A DNA stretch of 64,000 nt from Leptospira kanakyensis. Lineage in GTDB: Bacteria > Spirochaetota > Leptospiria > Leptospirales > Leptospiraceae. Position 1 is the stretch's first letter; the number at the start of each line of letters is the position of its first letter. Below are positions 33,424 through 42,019 of this stretch, piece after piece. The stretch is taken from positions 744,001 to 808,000 of the forward strand of contig NZ_RQFG01000019.1 of assembly GCF_004769235.1 (NCBI RefSeq), given 5' to 3'. The notes under the pieces were generated by a model, which saw nothing but the letters and a program-made list of their open reading frames with translations, did not search any database and was not told the origin of the DNA. The position numbers were made by a program, and so were the translations under genes.

Positions 33424-35181
33424 TTAAGGAACCACCATATCTTCCCCAGAGTTTAAGGCACGGTTTGTTTTTTGAGGGATCACTCTCTCTTCCGTGCCAT
33501 CTAATTCTTCGGTTGTGGTATCATTCTTTACCACAACTAGTTTGAACTTTATCTTTTTAGCTAAACCCAATTGGTCTTTTGATAACTGAACAAGCCGATC
33601 CCCACCTGCGATTTTGGGATGATTTGTACCTGGTAATCCCGCAAACACTACATGCCTTGCATGAGTGACACCTGGTTTGGATCTGGGAGGTGCCAGTGGT
33701 TCCATAGGGATCCATCCAAGGCCTTCTACCCATACCTCCACAAATTTATGGTTAAATGTAATTTCTTTAGAGGACTCAGTTGGTAGATAGTTCCAAACCA
33801 ACCTGGATGGAATCCCCATACCACGTAACAAAGCCATGGTGACATAGGAGTGTTCGGTACAACCTCCATTGTTTTTTTCGATTACCTTGGGAGCCGGTTC
33901 AAAACTTCCGGATTGATAAGGAATGGAAGAAACATATTCTTGGGTTTTTGATAGTATTTGTTTTACGTTAGTATTTTCTTGGAAAAGAGTTTTTCTTTTT
34001 TCCAAAACCACGTCTGTATCCATCTTTAAAAACCAATCATCTACCAAATAGGTTTCTAACCCGTCTTTGTTTTGATTTTTGCCCATGGTTAATTTTGGAT
34101 CTAAATTCCAATGGATTTTATAACGAGTGAGGATGGCCTCGTAAACTTTGATATCCTTTGTTTCTCCTGCTTTCAGTGGAGGGATGGTAAGAACTAAACT
34201 TCGATTCCCTGCCCCATCGATCTCTTCTACAGAAGAAGGATTCAGTTCTTCACTTTTTAAGTTTTGAGAACTTGTATTCTGTTTGGGAAGGACAAATTGG
34301 TATTTTGTTTCTGGAACATCCGTAAGCGCCGTTAACTGGAACTGGTATTCAATTTTGTTTTGGATGGGAGAAAACCGGTAGGCTCTCGATCCATCGGCCA
34401 CTTCCACAGGAGTTAACAATGGTAAAATGGAATTTTCAAACACCATCCACTCCCCATAAATCTTTGTGATGGGATCAAAAATAAGGAAATGATTTTCGGA
34501 TAAAGCGATGAGTTTAAAAAGTGCACGGTGGTTTACAGGAAACTTCCATTCTCTCTTGTTTGTGGGATCTTTCGGTGAAAAAACTTGAACTGTATTTCCC
34601 CAATAAGAGGAGAGAAATAAAATATCTGTTTCTCCGCGTTTGGTGATTCTCTGTATAGAAGAAAAAGGAACTGGAATTTTAGATTCTAATTCCCCTGATT
34701 CCAAAGCATAGACTTCCAATTGGTCTCCCACCAACCGATAAATTTTATTTTCCAGACAAACAATGTCCTGCCAAGATTTTCCATTGTTTGGCCATGGTAG
34801 TTTTCTCTTTACCGCAAATGTTTTTGAATCCAAATCCCATAGTGTTTTTGTAGTTTGGATTAAAATTTTTCCAGAACACTCTGTCCAACCCGTTACCTTT
34901 CCCCCTTCCCAAGGAAAGTTTTTAGATTCCCCTAACTCCAAATTCCAAACTAGTATGGAGGATTGTTTGGTGACATCTTTTGTTTGGAAAAACAATTTAC
35001 CATCGGCATACAAAACGGATTCAAATAAATCTACAGATTCTGATTCGGGAAAAACGGGTTTTGTTTTCCAATTGTATTTGGAACGAATTTCCTTCCAAGA
35101 AATCGGGATCTCGCCAACACTGACCGCAAATAAAGAAGAAAAGAAACTAAAGAAAACGAATCCCCAAAACATTTTTTTCAT
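33424..35181 (-). CDS. Exported transglutaminase-like domain protein
   Basis: 585 residues. A signal peptide (KKMFWGFVFFSFFSSLFA) precedes a large beta-propeller-like N-terminal half, with repeated strand-turn units and W/G closings. A transglutaminase-like cysteine-protease domain lies at about 430-520. The catalytic Cys is in NNGGCTEHSYVTMALLRGMG, and the His is in FNHKFVEVWVEGLGWIPMEP. The third residue, usually Asp before Pro, is Glu here. It is probably periplasmic. Peptide cleavage or crosslinking is possible. The gene is monocistronic. Confidence 0.82.
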   Translation of the reverse strand: MKKMFWGFVFFSFFSSLFAVSVGEIPISWKEIRSKYNWKTKPVFPESESVDLFESVLYADGKLFFQTKDVTKQSSILVWNLELGESKNFPWEGGKVTGWTECSGKILIQTTKTLWDLDSKTFAVKRKLPWPNNGKSWQDIVCLENKIYRLVGDQLEVYALESGELESKIPVPFSSIQRITKRGETDILFLSSYWGNTVQVFSPKDPTNKREWKFPVNHRALFKLIALSENHFLIFDPITKIYGEWMVFENSILPLLTPVEVADGSRAYRFSPIQNKIEYQFQLTALTDVPETKYQFVLPKQNTSSQNLKSEELNPSSVEEIDGAGNRSLVLTIPPLKAGETKDIKVYEAILTRYKIHWNLDPKLTMGKNQNKDGLETYLVDDWFLKMDTDVVLEKRKTLFQENTNVKQILSKTQEYVSSIPYQSGSFEPAPKVIEKNNGGCTEHSYVTMALLRGMGIPSRLVWNYLPTESSKEITFNHKFVEVWVEGLGWIPMEPLAPPRSKPGVTHARHVVFAGLPGTNHPKIAGGDRLVQLSKDQLGLAKKIKFKLVVVKNDTTTEELDGTEERVIPQKTNRALNSGEDMVVP

Positions 35182-35230
35182 TCGATAATCCTTGCCTTTT
35201 TCAGAATGGTTCTTAGAATTTTTCTAGTAT

Positions 35231-36004
35231 ATGAATGTAAAAAGAAAAGGAAGTCTTTTTTATTTTGGAGAACGAATTCTCCTAGGAACCGCAGGGATTG
35301 TGACAGAACCACATTCTCATTATGCCGTGTCTATCTTGGTATCTCTCACAGATTCTTTCCATTTGTATACAAAATCCAATTCTGTGATTGAATCCCAAGG
35401 GATCATCATTCCACCCAACTATTACCATAGATTGGCTGCAGAAAATTCCGAGATGCTCATCATCCAACTAGATCCTAAGTCAATAGAATACAAACGGATC
35501 GTGATGGAAGATAGTCCCAAATCCATTGATGAGGACACTCGTCTAAAAATTCAAAATCTCGCAGAACCATTGTTTAGTGATTCACTCACCTGTGAACTCG
35601 CTCGAAATATTTATAACCAAATACTTTCTTCTCTCGGTTCTGAAACCATTCCTAAAAAATATGATCATCGGATCGAAATGGTGATCCAGAAGATCAAAGA
35701 AAAAATCCCGAACCCTGTGACTCTTACGGAACTTTCTGAAATTTCAGGAATTTCCACAGATCGGTTTATGCATTTATTTAAAGAGAATATGGGTATCCCA
35801 CTCAGACAATATTTGTTATGGCAAAGGCTTCATATTGCCGCAAAACTATTACAAGGCGGCGAAAATCTGACCACGGCATCACATGCAGCGGGTTTTAGTG
35901 ACCAGGCTCATTTATCAAGAACATTCAAGAAGATGTTTGGAGTGAAACCTTCCTTATTTTTGGGAAGCCAATCACTCAGTAAGGTATGTTTCTGCGAAGA
36001 TTAA
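35231..36004 (+). CDS. AraC-family transcriptional regulator
   Basis: 257 residues. A cupin-like N-terminal sensor (about 5-90, with EPHSHYAVSILVSL and IIPPNYYHRL) is joined to a C-terminal AraC DNA-binding domain (about 155-250). The latter has two helix-turn-helix units: LTELSEISGISTDRFMHLFKE and TTASHAAGFSDQAHLSRTFKKMFG. The effector and targets are unknown. It stands alone, divergent from the transglutaminase-like gene by 49 bp. Regulation of that gene is possible. Confidence 0.9.
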   Translation: MNVKRKGSLFYFGERILLGTAGIVTEPHSHYAVSILVSLTDSFHLYTKSNSVIESQGIIIPPNYYHRLAAENSEMLIIQLDPKSIEYKRIVMEDSPKSIDEDTRLKIQNLAEPLFSDSLTCELARNIYNQILSSLGSETIPKKYDHRIEMVIQKIKEKIPNPVTLTELSEISGISTDRFMHLFKENMGIPLRQYLLWQRLHIAAKLLQGGENLTTASHAAGFSDQAHLSRTFKKMFGVKPSLFLGSQSLSKVCFCED

Positions 36005-36009
36005 AATAG

Positions 36010-36038
36010 AAACCAAAGTTCGAATTCGAATCTGGTTT
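36010..36038. other. Long imperfect dyad downstream of the AraC gene
   Basis: AAACCA...TGGTTT encloses the 12-bp palindrome TTCGAATTCGAA, forming a nested inverted repeat 6 bp after the AraC stop. No T-run follows it, so it may be a weak terminator, a binding site or a processing signal. Confidence 0.35.
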
Positions 36039-36143
36039 GTCGATGGGGATGCAATAACGGGACTGGGATCGCAAAGTAGATATCGTTTGTGTATTTCTAT
36101 AAATCTCATCTACTTTACGATCTTTCCTCAAGGATAAAAAGTT

Positions 36144-36710
36144 TTAAGCGTGTTTATGCGAAAAGTCCTTCCAAACACCTTTTTGTTTTAGTTCGGCTTC
36201 CACAGCTTGTTTCAAATCCAGTCGATACCCAAGTTCGAAGAAAACATCTGCGACTACAAATAACGGTGCAGAAACCAAAGCTTGGAACAGGTTATCAAAA
36301 AGAGCCGGACGACTTTTTTCAAAAACAAAATGCCCATAGAACTGAGCTCCCCACCCGATCACTTGTCCAAGACCAAAGATAGTCCATGCAGTGGTTGCCG
36401 GTAACTGCGTTGTGATCCACTCCGAGGTTAGATAGAGCCCTCCGAATACGAGAGTCGCCACAAAAGCAAAGATTACATCCAAAGTGTAATAATACCCAAG
36501 CACCGCCAAAGTAAACACAAGTGATGCGGACACATGAAAACCATTGTATTCAAAAAGACTAAAACGGCTTAACACAACAAACAAAGTGAAGGTGATTGTA
36601 GGAACACCAAGCACATGAACCAAAACATTTCGTTTTTCCTGATGGTAGGCGGAATAAAACGCCATTTCTTTTGCAAATCTCAAGGGAGACCTCCGGGTGT
36701 AAAGATCCAT
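36144..36710 (-). CDS. DUF962 / Mpo1-like membrane protein
   Basis: About 188 residues with four membrane segments. The diagnostic Mpo1/YGL010w motif is present near the N-terminus: YSAYHQEKRNVLVHVLGVP, with conserved His and Asn. A second histidine pair appears in FYGHFVFEKSRPALF. Yeast Mpo1 is an iron-dependent dioxygenase that shortens 2-hydroxy fatty acids, and bacterial relatives are presumed similar. ATG 36710 is chosen. An in-frame GTG at 36752 would add 14 unusual residues. It is preceded on the same strand by malQ, 63 bp away. Confidence 0.82.
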   Translation of the reverse strand: MDLYTRRSPLRFAKEMAFYSAYHQEKRNVLVHVLGVPTITFTLFVVLSRFSLFEYNGFHVSASLVFTLAVLGYYYTLDVIFAFVATLVFGGLYLTSEWITTQLPATTAWTIFGLGQVIGWGAQFYGHFVFEKSRPALFDNLFQALVSAPLFVVADVFFELGYRLDLKQAVEAELKQKGVWKDFSHKHA

Positions 36711-36773
36711 AGTAACAGAAACCGACCCATCCGACTTGAACGAACCTGTCACGATTATAAAAATTCTAAAAAT

Positions 36774-38498
36774 TTATGGATTTCTTCCCGAATCCAGAAG
36801 GAGTTTCCGGAGGGTCAAATTACGTTTGAAATCAGAGGCAAATTCTTCGAAAAGAACCGGGAAACGGTAGGTCCAATTGGAATGGTCTGCCGTACCAGGA
36901 AGATTGATCCTGTGTTTTTCTGGATTTTCCAGAACACTAGGAACACCGAGTGCTAAATCCTGAAACAATTGGATGGAAAAAAGACTACTCGTCCCCAATA
37001 CAAAGCTAAGGAGTCCCAGAAGGATTTGATCCTCAGTTTTCGGTCTGGGTTTTTTCAAACGATCAAAGAAAAACTGAAGTTTGGATTCCAGATCCCCTTC
37101 ATTTTTCCACCAATCTAACACCAAACTTGTGTCATGTGTGGATAAAACGGAAATGGCATTTTTCCTATAGGATGCTTCTGGAATGAATTCACCTGTAGTG
37201 AATGATTTCGTCCAACGAACCACATCAATTCCAATCATCTGACGTTCGAATAAAGATTCTCTGATAAACGAAGGAACCGATCCCAAATCTTCTGCGCAAG
37301 GGACCATCGAAGAAAAGGATTCAAATATCTCCAATATCTTTTCCCCAGACTCTCTCCAATGTTTTTCTTCTTCTTTGATATGAAGTTCTGATAAAGGATA
37401 AAGTTTGGCTTTGGTTTCTTCATTTAATTCTTGGTAAGCGGCTTCTTTCCAAAAATCCCAATAGAAAATATAATGATCGGACTTAAATTCATGGATGAGA
37501 CCGAGTGATTCAAATCTTTTGGGATCCAGACCTTCATTTATAAATTCTTCTTTTGAGATTCCAAATTGAGGATGGAACCAACCCTTGAGAGCTGTATCAT
37601 CTTCTTTGGGAATCGACCAAATCCGATACATTCCAATCACATGATCAATGCGATAAAGATGGAAAAAATTTTCTAAATACGACAAACGATCTTTCCACCA
37701 AGAATAATTTGATTTTTCTAATACTTCCCAGTTCAAAACCGGGAATCCCCAGGTTTGTCCTGTTTTCGAAAAATCGTCAGGTGGTGCACCGGCCTGTAAA
37801 TCCATAATAAAATATTCCGGATGTTCCCAAACATCACAGGAATTGCGAGAAGTGAGGATGGGCATATCACCCTTTAAATACACACCAGAATCTTCAAAAT
37901 GGACTTTTACTTCAGATAACTGATCATAGGCGACTTTTTGCAAATAAACCCAAAACAAAGCTTCATTTCTTTTCTCTGAAAATATATATTCTTTGGCATG
38001 GTTTGGATTTTGGAATTCTTTTGGCCATTCCCACCAACCACTTCCATGGTTCTCTTCATATAACAGTCGAAAGGCTGCATAAGAATAACACCAGGGGTGT
38101 TTTTCCAAAAAGTAAGTGGCCTCTCGCGTGGCTTCTTTTTTATTTTCTAAATAGTATTTACGAATGATTTCTAATTTTAGGTTACGAATGCGAATGGGAT
38201 GGTTTTCTAAAGAACGAATCTCACGTTTCCGAGATTTCACATTGAGATCTAGTTTGTATAAGGATATATAAAGCGGATCAATCGCAAAAGCAGAGATGGC
38301 ACTATAAGGTGAGTACCCGAATCCTGTATCGTTGAGAGGTAATAATTGGATGATACTAAAACCCACATCCTTTGCCCAATCGCAAAGTGGGATTAAACTA
38401 TAAATGTCACCACATTCGAAAGAATGTTCTGAAACAATAGAGGGCAGAGATACAAGTACCCCTGCCCTTCTTTTTTTTACATTTTCAAAAAATTCCAA
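36774..38498 (-). CDS. malQ: 4-alpha-glucanotransferase
   Basis: 574 residues, close to the compact MalQ length. It transfers maltooligosaccharide segments in glycogen or maltodextrin metabolism. The GH77 motifs are seen in order: IIQLLPLNDTGFGYSPYSAISAFA, YRIDHVIGMYRIW (nucleophile Asp), CAEDLGSVP (acid/base Glu) and VLSTHDTSLVLDWW. It follows fbaB by 5 bp, indicating one leftward operon that links glucan breakdown with glycolysis or gluconeogenesis. Confidence 0.92.
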   Translation of the reverse strand: MEFFENVKKRRAGVLVSLPSIVSEHSFECGDIYSLIPLCDWAKDVGFSIIQLLPLNDTGFGYSPYSAISAFAIDPLYISLYKLDLNVKSRKREIRSLENHPIRIRNLKLEIIRKYYLENKKEATREATYFLEKHPWCYSYAAFRLLYEENHGSGWWEWPKEFQNPNHAKEYIFSEKRNEALFWVYLQKVAYDQLSEVKVHFEDSGVYLKGDMPILTSRNSCDVWEHPEYFIMDLQAGAPPDDFSKTGQTWGFPVLNWEVLEKSNYSWWKDRLSYLENFFHLYRIDHVIGMYRIWSIPKEDDTALKGWFHPQFGISKEEFINEGLDPKRFESLGLIHEFKSDHYIFYWDFWKEAAYQELNEETKAKLYPLSELHIKEEEKHWRESGEKILEIFESFSSMVPCAEDLGSVPSFIRESLFERQMIGIDVVRWTKSFTTGEFIPEASYRKNAISVLSTHDTSLVLDWWKNEGDLESKLQFFFDRLKKPRPKTEDQILLGLLSFVLGTSSLFSIQLFQDLALGVPSVLENPEKHRINLPGTADHSNWTYRFPVLFEEFASDFKRNLTLRKLLLDSGRNP

Positions 38499-38503
38499 GC
38501 CGA

Positions 38504-39568
38504 TTAAGCGACTGTGACTTCTTTCGATAGGTATACGTCTTGGATGGCGTTGAGTAGTGCAACCCCTTCCTTCATTGGTTTTTGGAAAGCCTTTCTTCCA
38601 GAAATGAGACCCATTCCACCAGCACGTTTGTTGATCACGGCTGTTTTGATCGCATCTTGTAAGTCATTTTCTCCGGACGCTCCACCAGAGTTGATGAGTC
38701 CTGCTCTTCCCATATAACAATTTGCTACTTGGTAACGAGTGAGGTCAATCGGGTGATCAGAAGTAAGATCCGTGTAAATACGTTTGTCTGTTTTACCATA
38801 AGAAGACTCTTGGTTCAGCACATTGTATCCACCATTGTTTTCAGGTAACTTTTGTTTGATGATATCCGCTTGGATGGTTACACCTAAGTGGTTTGCTTGT
38901 CCTGTAAGGTCAGCAGAAACATGGTAGTCTTTATCTTTTTTGAAAGCATTGTTTCTTACATAACACCAAAGGATGGTTGCCATTCCTAGTTCATGAGCCA
39001 TTTGGAAGATTTTAGAAATCTCAACGATTTCACGACCAGAATCAGCAGATCCAAAATAAATGGTAGCACCAATCGCAACACAACCTTGGTCGTATGCTTG
39101 TTTCACAGTAGCAAAAAGAATTTGTTCACTTTTGTTTGGGTAAGTGAGAAGTTCATTGTGGTTGATTTTCAAAATGAAAGGAATTTTGTGAGCATACTTT
39201 CTTGCAACCGATCCAAGAACACCTAGAGTTGTTGCCACACCGTTACAACCACCTTCGATAGCCAATTTGATGATGTTTTCGCCATCAAAATAAATAGGGT
39301 TTTTTGCAAAAGAAGCACCAGCAGAGTGTTCAATTCCTTGGTCTACTGGAAGGATGGAAACATAACCAGTTCCACCGAGGCGGCCGCTTCCGAGAAGGGT
39401 TTGGATGCTACGAAGAACAGGTACAGACCTGTCTGTGGGAGCAAAAATTCTATCAACCCAGTCAGAGCCAGGTACGTGGATTAGTTCTTTAGCGATTTTT
39501 GGCGATTTGAATCCAAGTAGGGATTCCGCGTCGTTTCCAAGATGTTTCGAGATTTCGTCGAAGTTCAA
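38504..39568 (-). CDS. fbaB: Class I fructose-bisphosphate aldolase (DhnA/FbaB type)
   Basis: 354 residues. Similarity to E. coli FbaB is extensive: [76 protein letters not shown] (likely Schiff-base Lys) and [16 protein letters not shown]. The start is TTG 39568. It is preceded by AGGAG at a good distance, and the resulting N-terminus, [17 protein letters not shown], aligns with FbaB. A longer open frame upstream (to 39607) is not used. It leads the malQ operon. Confidence 0.94.
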   Translation of the reverse strand: MNFDEISKHLGNDAESLLGFKSPKIAKELIHVPGSDWVDRIFAPTDRSVPVLRSIQTLLGSGRLGGTGYVSILPVDQGIEHSAGASFAKNPIYFDGENIIKLAIEGGCNGVATTLGVLGSVARKYAHKIPFILKINHNELLTYPNKSEQILFATVKQAYDQGCVAIGATIYFGSADSGREIVEISKIFQMAHELGMATILWCYVRNNAFKKDKDYHVSADLTGQANHLGVTIQADIIKQKLPENNGGYNVLNQESSYGKTDKRIYTDLTSDHPIDLTRYQVANCYMGRAGLINSGGASGENDLQDAIKTAVINKRAGGMGLISGRKAFQKPMKEGVALLNAIQDVYLSKEVTVA

Positions 39569-39672
39569 AGTTGTTCTCCTAAAAAATAAATTCTCGGGTT
39601 CTTCCAATGTGACAACATCTTTTTTTGCTCGTCGCCCATCCCCATGACCCTAACTTGAATTGAGAGGCAATT

Positions 39673-40560
39673 TTGAGAGGATCTGCACAATTTCGAATGT
39701 TTTTTTCCCTGGCCTGGCTTTTCCTCACACTCTCTTTAGGTGTGTGGTGGTGGATTTTAGGGTTTCGCCAAGCAAAAACCATTTCAGAAATATCTATTAG
39801 TGAAGCAAGACAAGTGGAACTGAACCGAGTGAACCGGATGTTACAATTGGAAGGATCATTTTTTCTTTCCATGTTAACTCTCGGTGGAGTGACCCTCGCT
39901 GTTTTATCCTACAGAGACCACAAACGTTCCAAACTCATTTCTGATTTTTTCTCCACTGTCACTCACGAAATGAAAACTCCTATCGCCAGCTTACAGTTGC
40001 AAATCGAAGTATTATTAGAAGACTCTAAACATCCCGAACTAAAGAAAAAATTAGAAAAAATTTGGAAAGAAAACCAACGAATTGAATCCCAAATGGGGAA
40101 TGCATTTTATCTCGCAAGCCTAATGCAAGGGGAATCCTTGTATATGGAATCACTTACAATTTCTGATTTATGTGAATCCTATTCCCATCATGAACCAGAC
40201 CTTCATTGGAATGTTTTGGTTCCGAAGGAAACTAAAGTTTATATTGATAAAAAAGCGTTTTTTGCCATGTTGAAGAACCTAAGTGAAAACGCAAAACGCC
40301 ACGGAAAGGCCAAAACAACCAAACTCACAGTAGCAAAAGAAAACAACCAAGTCACCTTCCTTCTAGAAGACGACGGAACTGGTTTTTTAGGGAATAAAAA
40401 AAATCTGACCCTTCCTTTCCTACGCCATTCCAAAACCAGTGGAAGTGGAATTGGTTTGTATATCGTTAAAAAATTAATCGAAAAAATGAAAGGTTCCATA
40501 GAGTTTCCGAACAGTTTGTCCGGATTCCAAGTGAAACTGATTTTAAAAGAGGTTCCATGA
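39673..40560 (+). CDS. Sensor histidine kinase
   Basis: 295 residues. Two membrane helices (about 9-30 and 62-80) bracket a short periplasmic loop of about 30 residues. The HisKA H-box is THEMKTPIAS. A compact ATPase domain has N-box NLSENAKRHG, G1 EDDGTGF and G2 GSGIGLYIVKK. The tiny sensor loop suggests detection within the membrane or through a partner. TTG 39673 is chosen because GAGAGG lies at optimal distance. ATG 39697 is less well placed. The ATGA overlap with the response regulator shows a coupled two-component system. Confidence 0.9.
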   Translation: MRGSAQFRMFFSLAWLFLTLSLGVWWWILGFRQAKTISEISISEARQVELNRVNRMLQLEGSFFLSMLTLGGVTLAVLSYRDHKRSKLISDFFSTVTHEMKTPIASLQLQIEVLLEDSKHPELKKKLEKIWKENQRIESQMGNAFYLASLMQGESLYMESLTISDLCESYSHHEPDLHWNVLVPKETKVYIDKKAFFAMLKNLSENAKRHGKAKTTKLTVAKENNQVTFLLEDDGTGFLGNKKNLTLPFLRHSKTSGSGIGLYIVKKLIEKMKGSIEFPNSLSGFQVKLILKEVP

Positions 40561-41240
40561 AACCAAGAATTTTACTCGTCGAAGATGATGAGGGTCTCGG
40601 CGAAACTTTAAAAGAACGATTGGAACAAGACCGGTACCGGGTGCAGTGGGCCAAAACAGTTTCAGAGGCAGAAACCTTATTTTCCCCGAACCAATTTGAT
40701 TTGGTAGTCCTTGACTTACGACTTCCCGATGGGAACGGATTCCAACTCGCAGAAACTTTTTTATCCAAAGAAAAAGACCTCCCCTTTCTATTTCTCACGG
40801 CCCAAGCCGGAGCCCAGGAAAGGCTTCGTGGGTTTGAACTAGGTGCTGCCGAATTCATTCCCAAACCATTCCACTTAAAAGAATTTCTCATCCGCTTGGA
40901 AAGAGTGGTCGCCCAAACCCGTCCTCATTTTGGGCAAAAATGGAAAATGAACCAAACAGAAATCCATTTGGATTCTTTCCTTGTGAAAAAGGAAGATGGG
41001 ACATCGGTTTTACTTTCCAAAAGGGACTGCGCCCTCCTTGCCCTCCTACTTTCGGATGCGAGAAAGGTCTTTAGTCGTTCGGAAATTTTGGACAATATTG
41101 TGGGTGAAGAAAGTTTTCCCACTGAAAGAACCATAGACAATGCCATTGTGCGGCTTCGGGATGCACTGGGCGAAGATTCCATCCGAAATGTGCGGGGTGT
41201 GGGCTACCAATGGGTGGCCGAGATCTTACCTCTAAAATAG
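40557..41240 (+). CDS. OmpR-family response regulator
   Basis: 227 residues. The receiver domain (1-118) has acidic pocket VEDDEGLGE, phosphoacceptor Asp in VVLDLRLPDG, Thr/Ala in LTAQA and Lys in IPKPFH. The C-terminal winged helix (about 130-225) has the wing RNVRGVGYQW. It is the partner of the kinase immediately upstream (4-bp overlap) and probably binds direct repeats at its target promoters. The next gene downstream encodes an exported helical protein 47 bp away that may be a target or operon member. Confidence 0.93.
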   Translation: MKPRILLVEDDEGLGETLKERLEQDRYRVQWAKTVSEAETLFSPNQFDLVVLDLRLPDGNGFQLAETFLSKEKDLPFLFLTAQAGAQERLRGFELGAAEFIPKPFHLKEFLIRLERVVAQTRPHFGQKWKMNQTEIHLDSFLVKKEDGTSVLLSKRDCALLALLLSDARKVFSRSEILDNIVGEESFPTERTIDNAIVRLRDALGEDSIRNVRGVGYQWVAEILPLK

Positions 41241-41287
41241 GAGAATCCTAGGTTGGGGAATTCGGCCCTTTTACCGATACTTTTAAG

Positions 41288-42019
41288 GTGAAACAAGGAT
41301 TCCTTTTATCTCTCCTATTTGTCTTATCTTTGTTTTCGCATTCTCTCGGTGCCTGGGAAACGGACATCGATTACAACTACGAATACGAAAAAAATGGGCC
41401 CTATACCAAATTTTCGGATTGGGTTCCTTACAAACTCCACAAATGGGAACCAAAGTATTTGGAAGACTTTTACGAGTTGTACAATCTCAAACAACATTAT
41501 AACGATAATGAAATTAGAAAAAATATCTATTGGTTAAAAATTGCTTTGGGAAAACGATTTCGTCATCCCAAACATTCTTTATGTGAAACCAAAACAGAAA
41601 AAGAATATTATAAATATCGAAACTTAATGTTTATGCATATCAACATCCAAATCATGCGTTCTTATATGCGACTGGCCTCCAAATTTGACAAACGCCACGT
41701 GTATTTTTACAATTTGGATTTTGCCCATGAACTGAAAGAAAGTTTTGGTGTGGCCGAAGCCTTTTACAAAGAAGCTATTCCCTATTGGGAAAAGGCCAAA
41801 GATTATGCGGATAAAGCCAATGAAGTTCCTGTTGATTTGGATTTAGGAACCATTGAAACAGAACGTTATGAAATTGTGACTGGTAAATTAGACTTTGGAC
41901 ATATCATCGAAAATCATTTAACGAGGCTCGATGGAAAAAAGAAAATTGTGTCGGAGTATTTGGCAAAGTATCCGGAAGCAGATGCCAAAGCCCTTGACCT
42001 TGCAGATAGAGAAAATTAA
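41288..42019 (+). CDS. Exported, mostly helical protein of unknown function
   Basis: 243 residues. A cleavable signal peptide (KQGFLLSLLFVLSLFSHSLGA) is followed by an aromatic, charged and mainly helical mature protein: DYNYEYEKNGPYTKFSDWVP, LEDFYELYNLKQHYNDNE, YYKYRNLMFMHINIQIMRSYMRLASKF. It has no cysteine motif or lipobox. The pattern recalls FcpA-related periplasmic flagellar proteins of Leptospira, but I cannot confirm this by reading. GTG 41288 is the start. AAGG directly abuts it. It follows the two-component genes, and its stop overlaps the convergent phosphatase by 4 bp. Confidence 0.72.
   Translation: MKQGFLLSLLFVLSLFSHSLGAWETDIDYNYEYEKNGPYTKFSDWVPYKLHKWEPKYLEDFYELYNLKQHYNDNEIRKNIYWLKIALGKRFRHPKHSLCETKTEKEYYKYRNLMFMHINIQIMRSYMRLASKFDKRHVYFYNLDFAHELKESFGVAEAFYKEAIPYWEKAKDYADKANEVPVDLDLGTIETERYEIVTGKLDFGHIIENHLTRLDGKKKIVSEYLAKYPEADAKALDLADREN

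Noticed and set aside
36711..36752. GTG 36752 as start of the DUF962 gene
   Set aside because: It adds 14 polar residues not expected in the family and has no ribosome binding site. ATG 36710 begins nearer to the conserved region.
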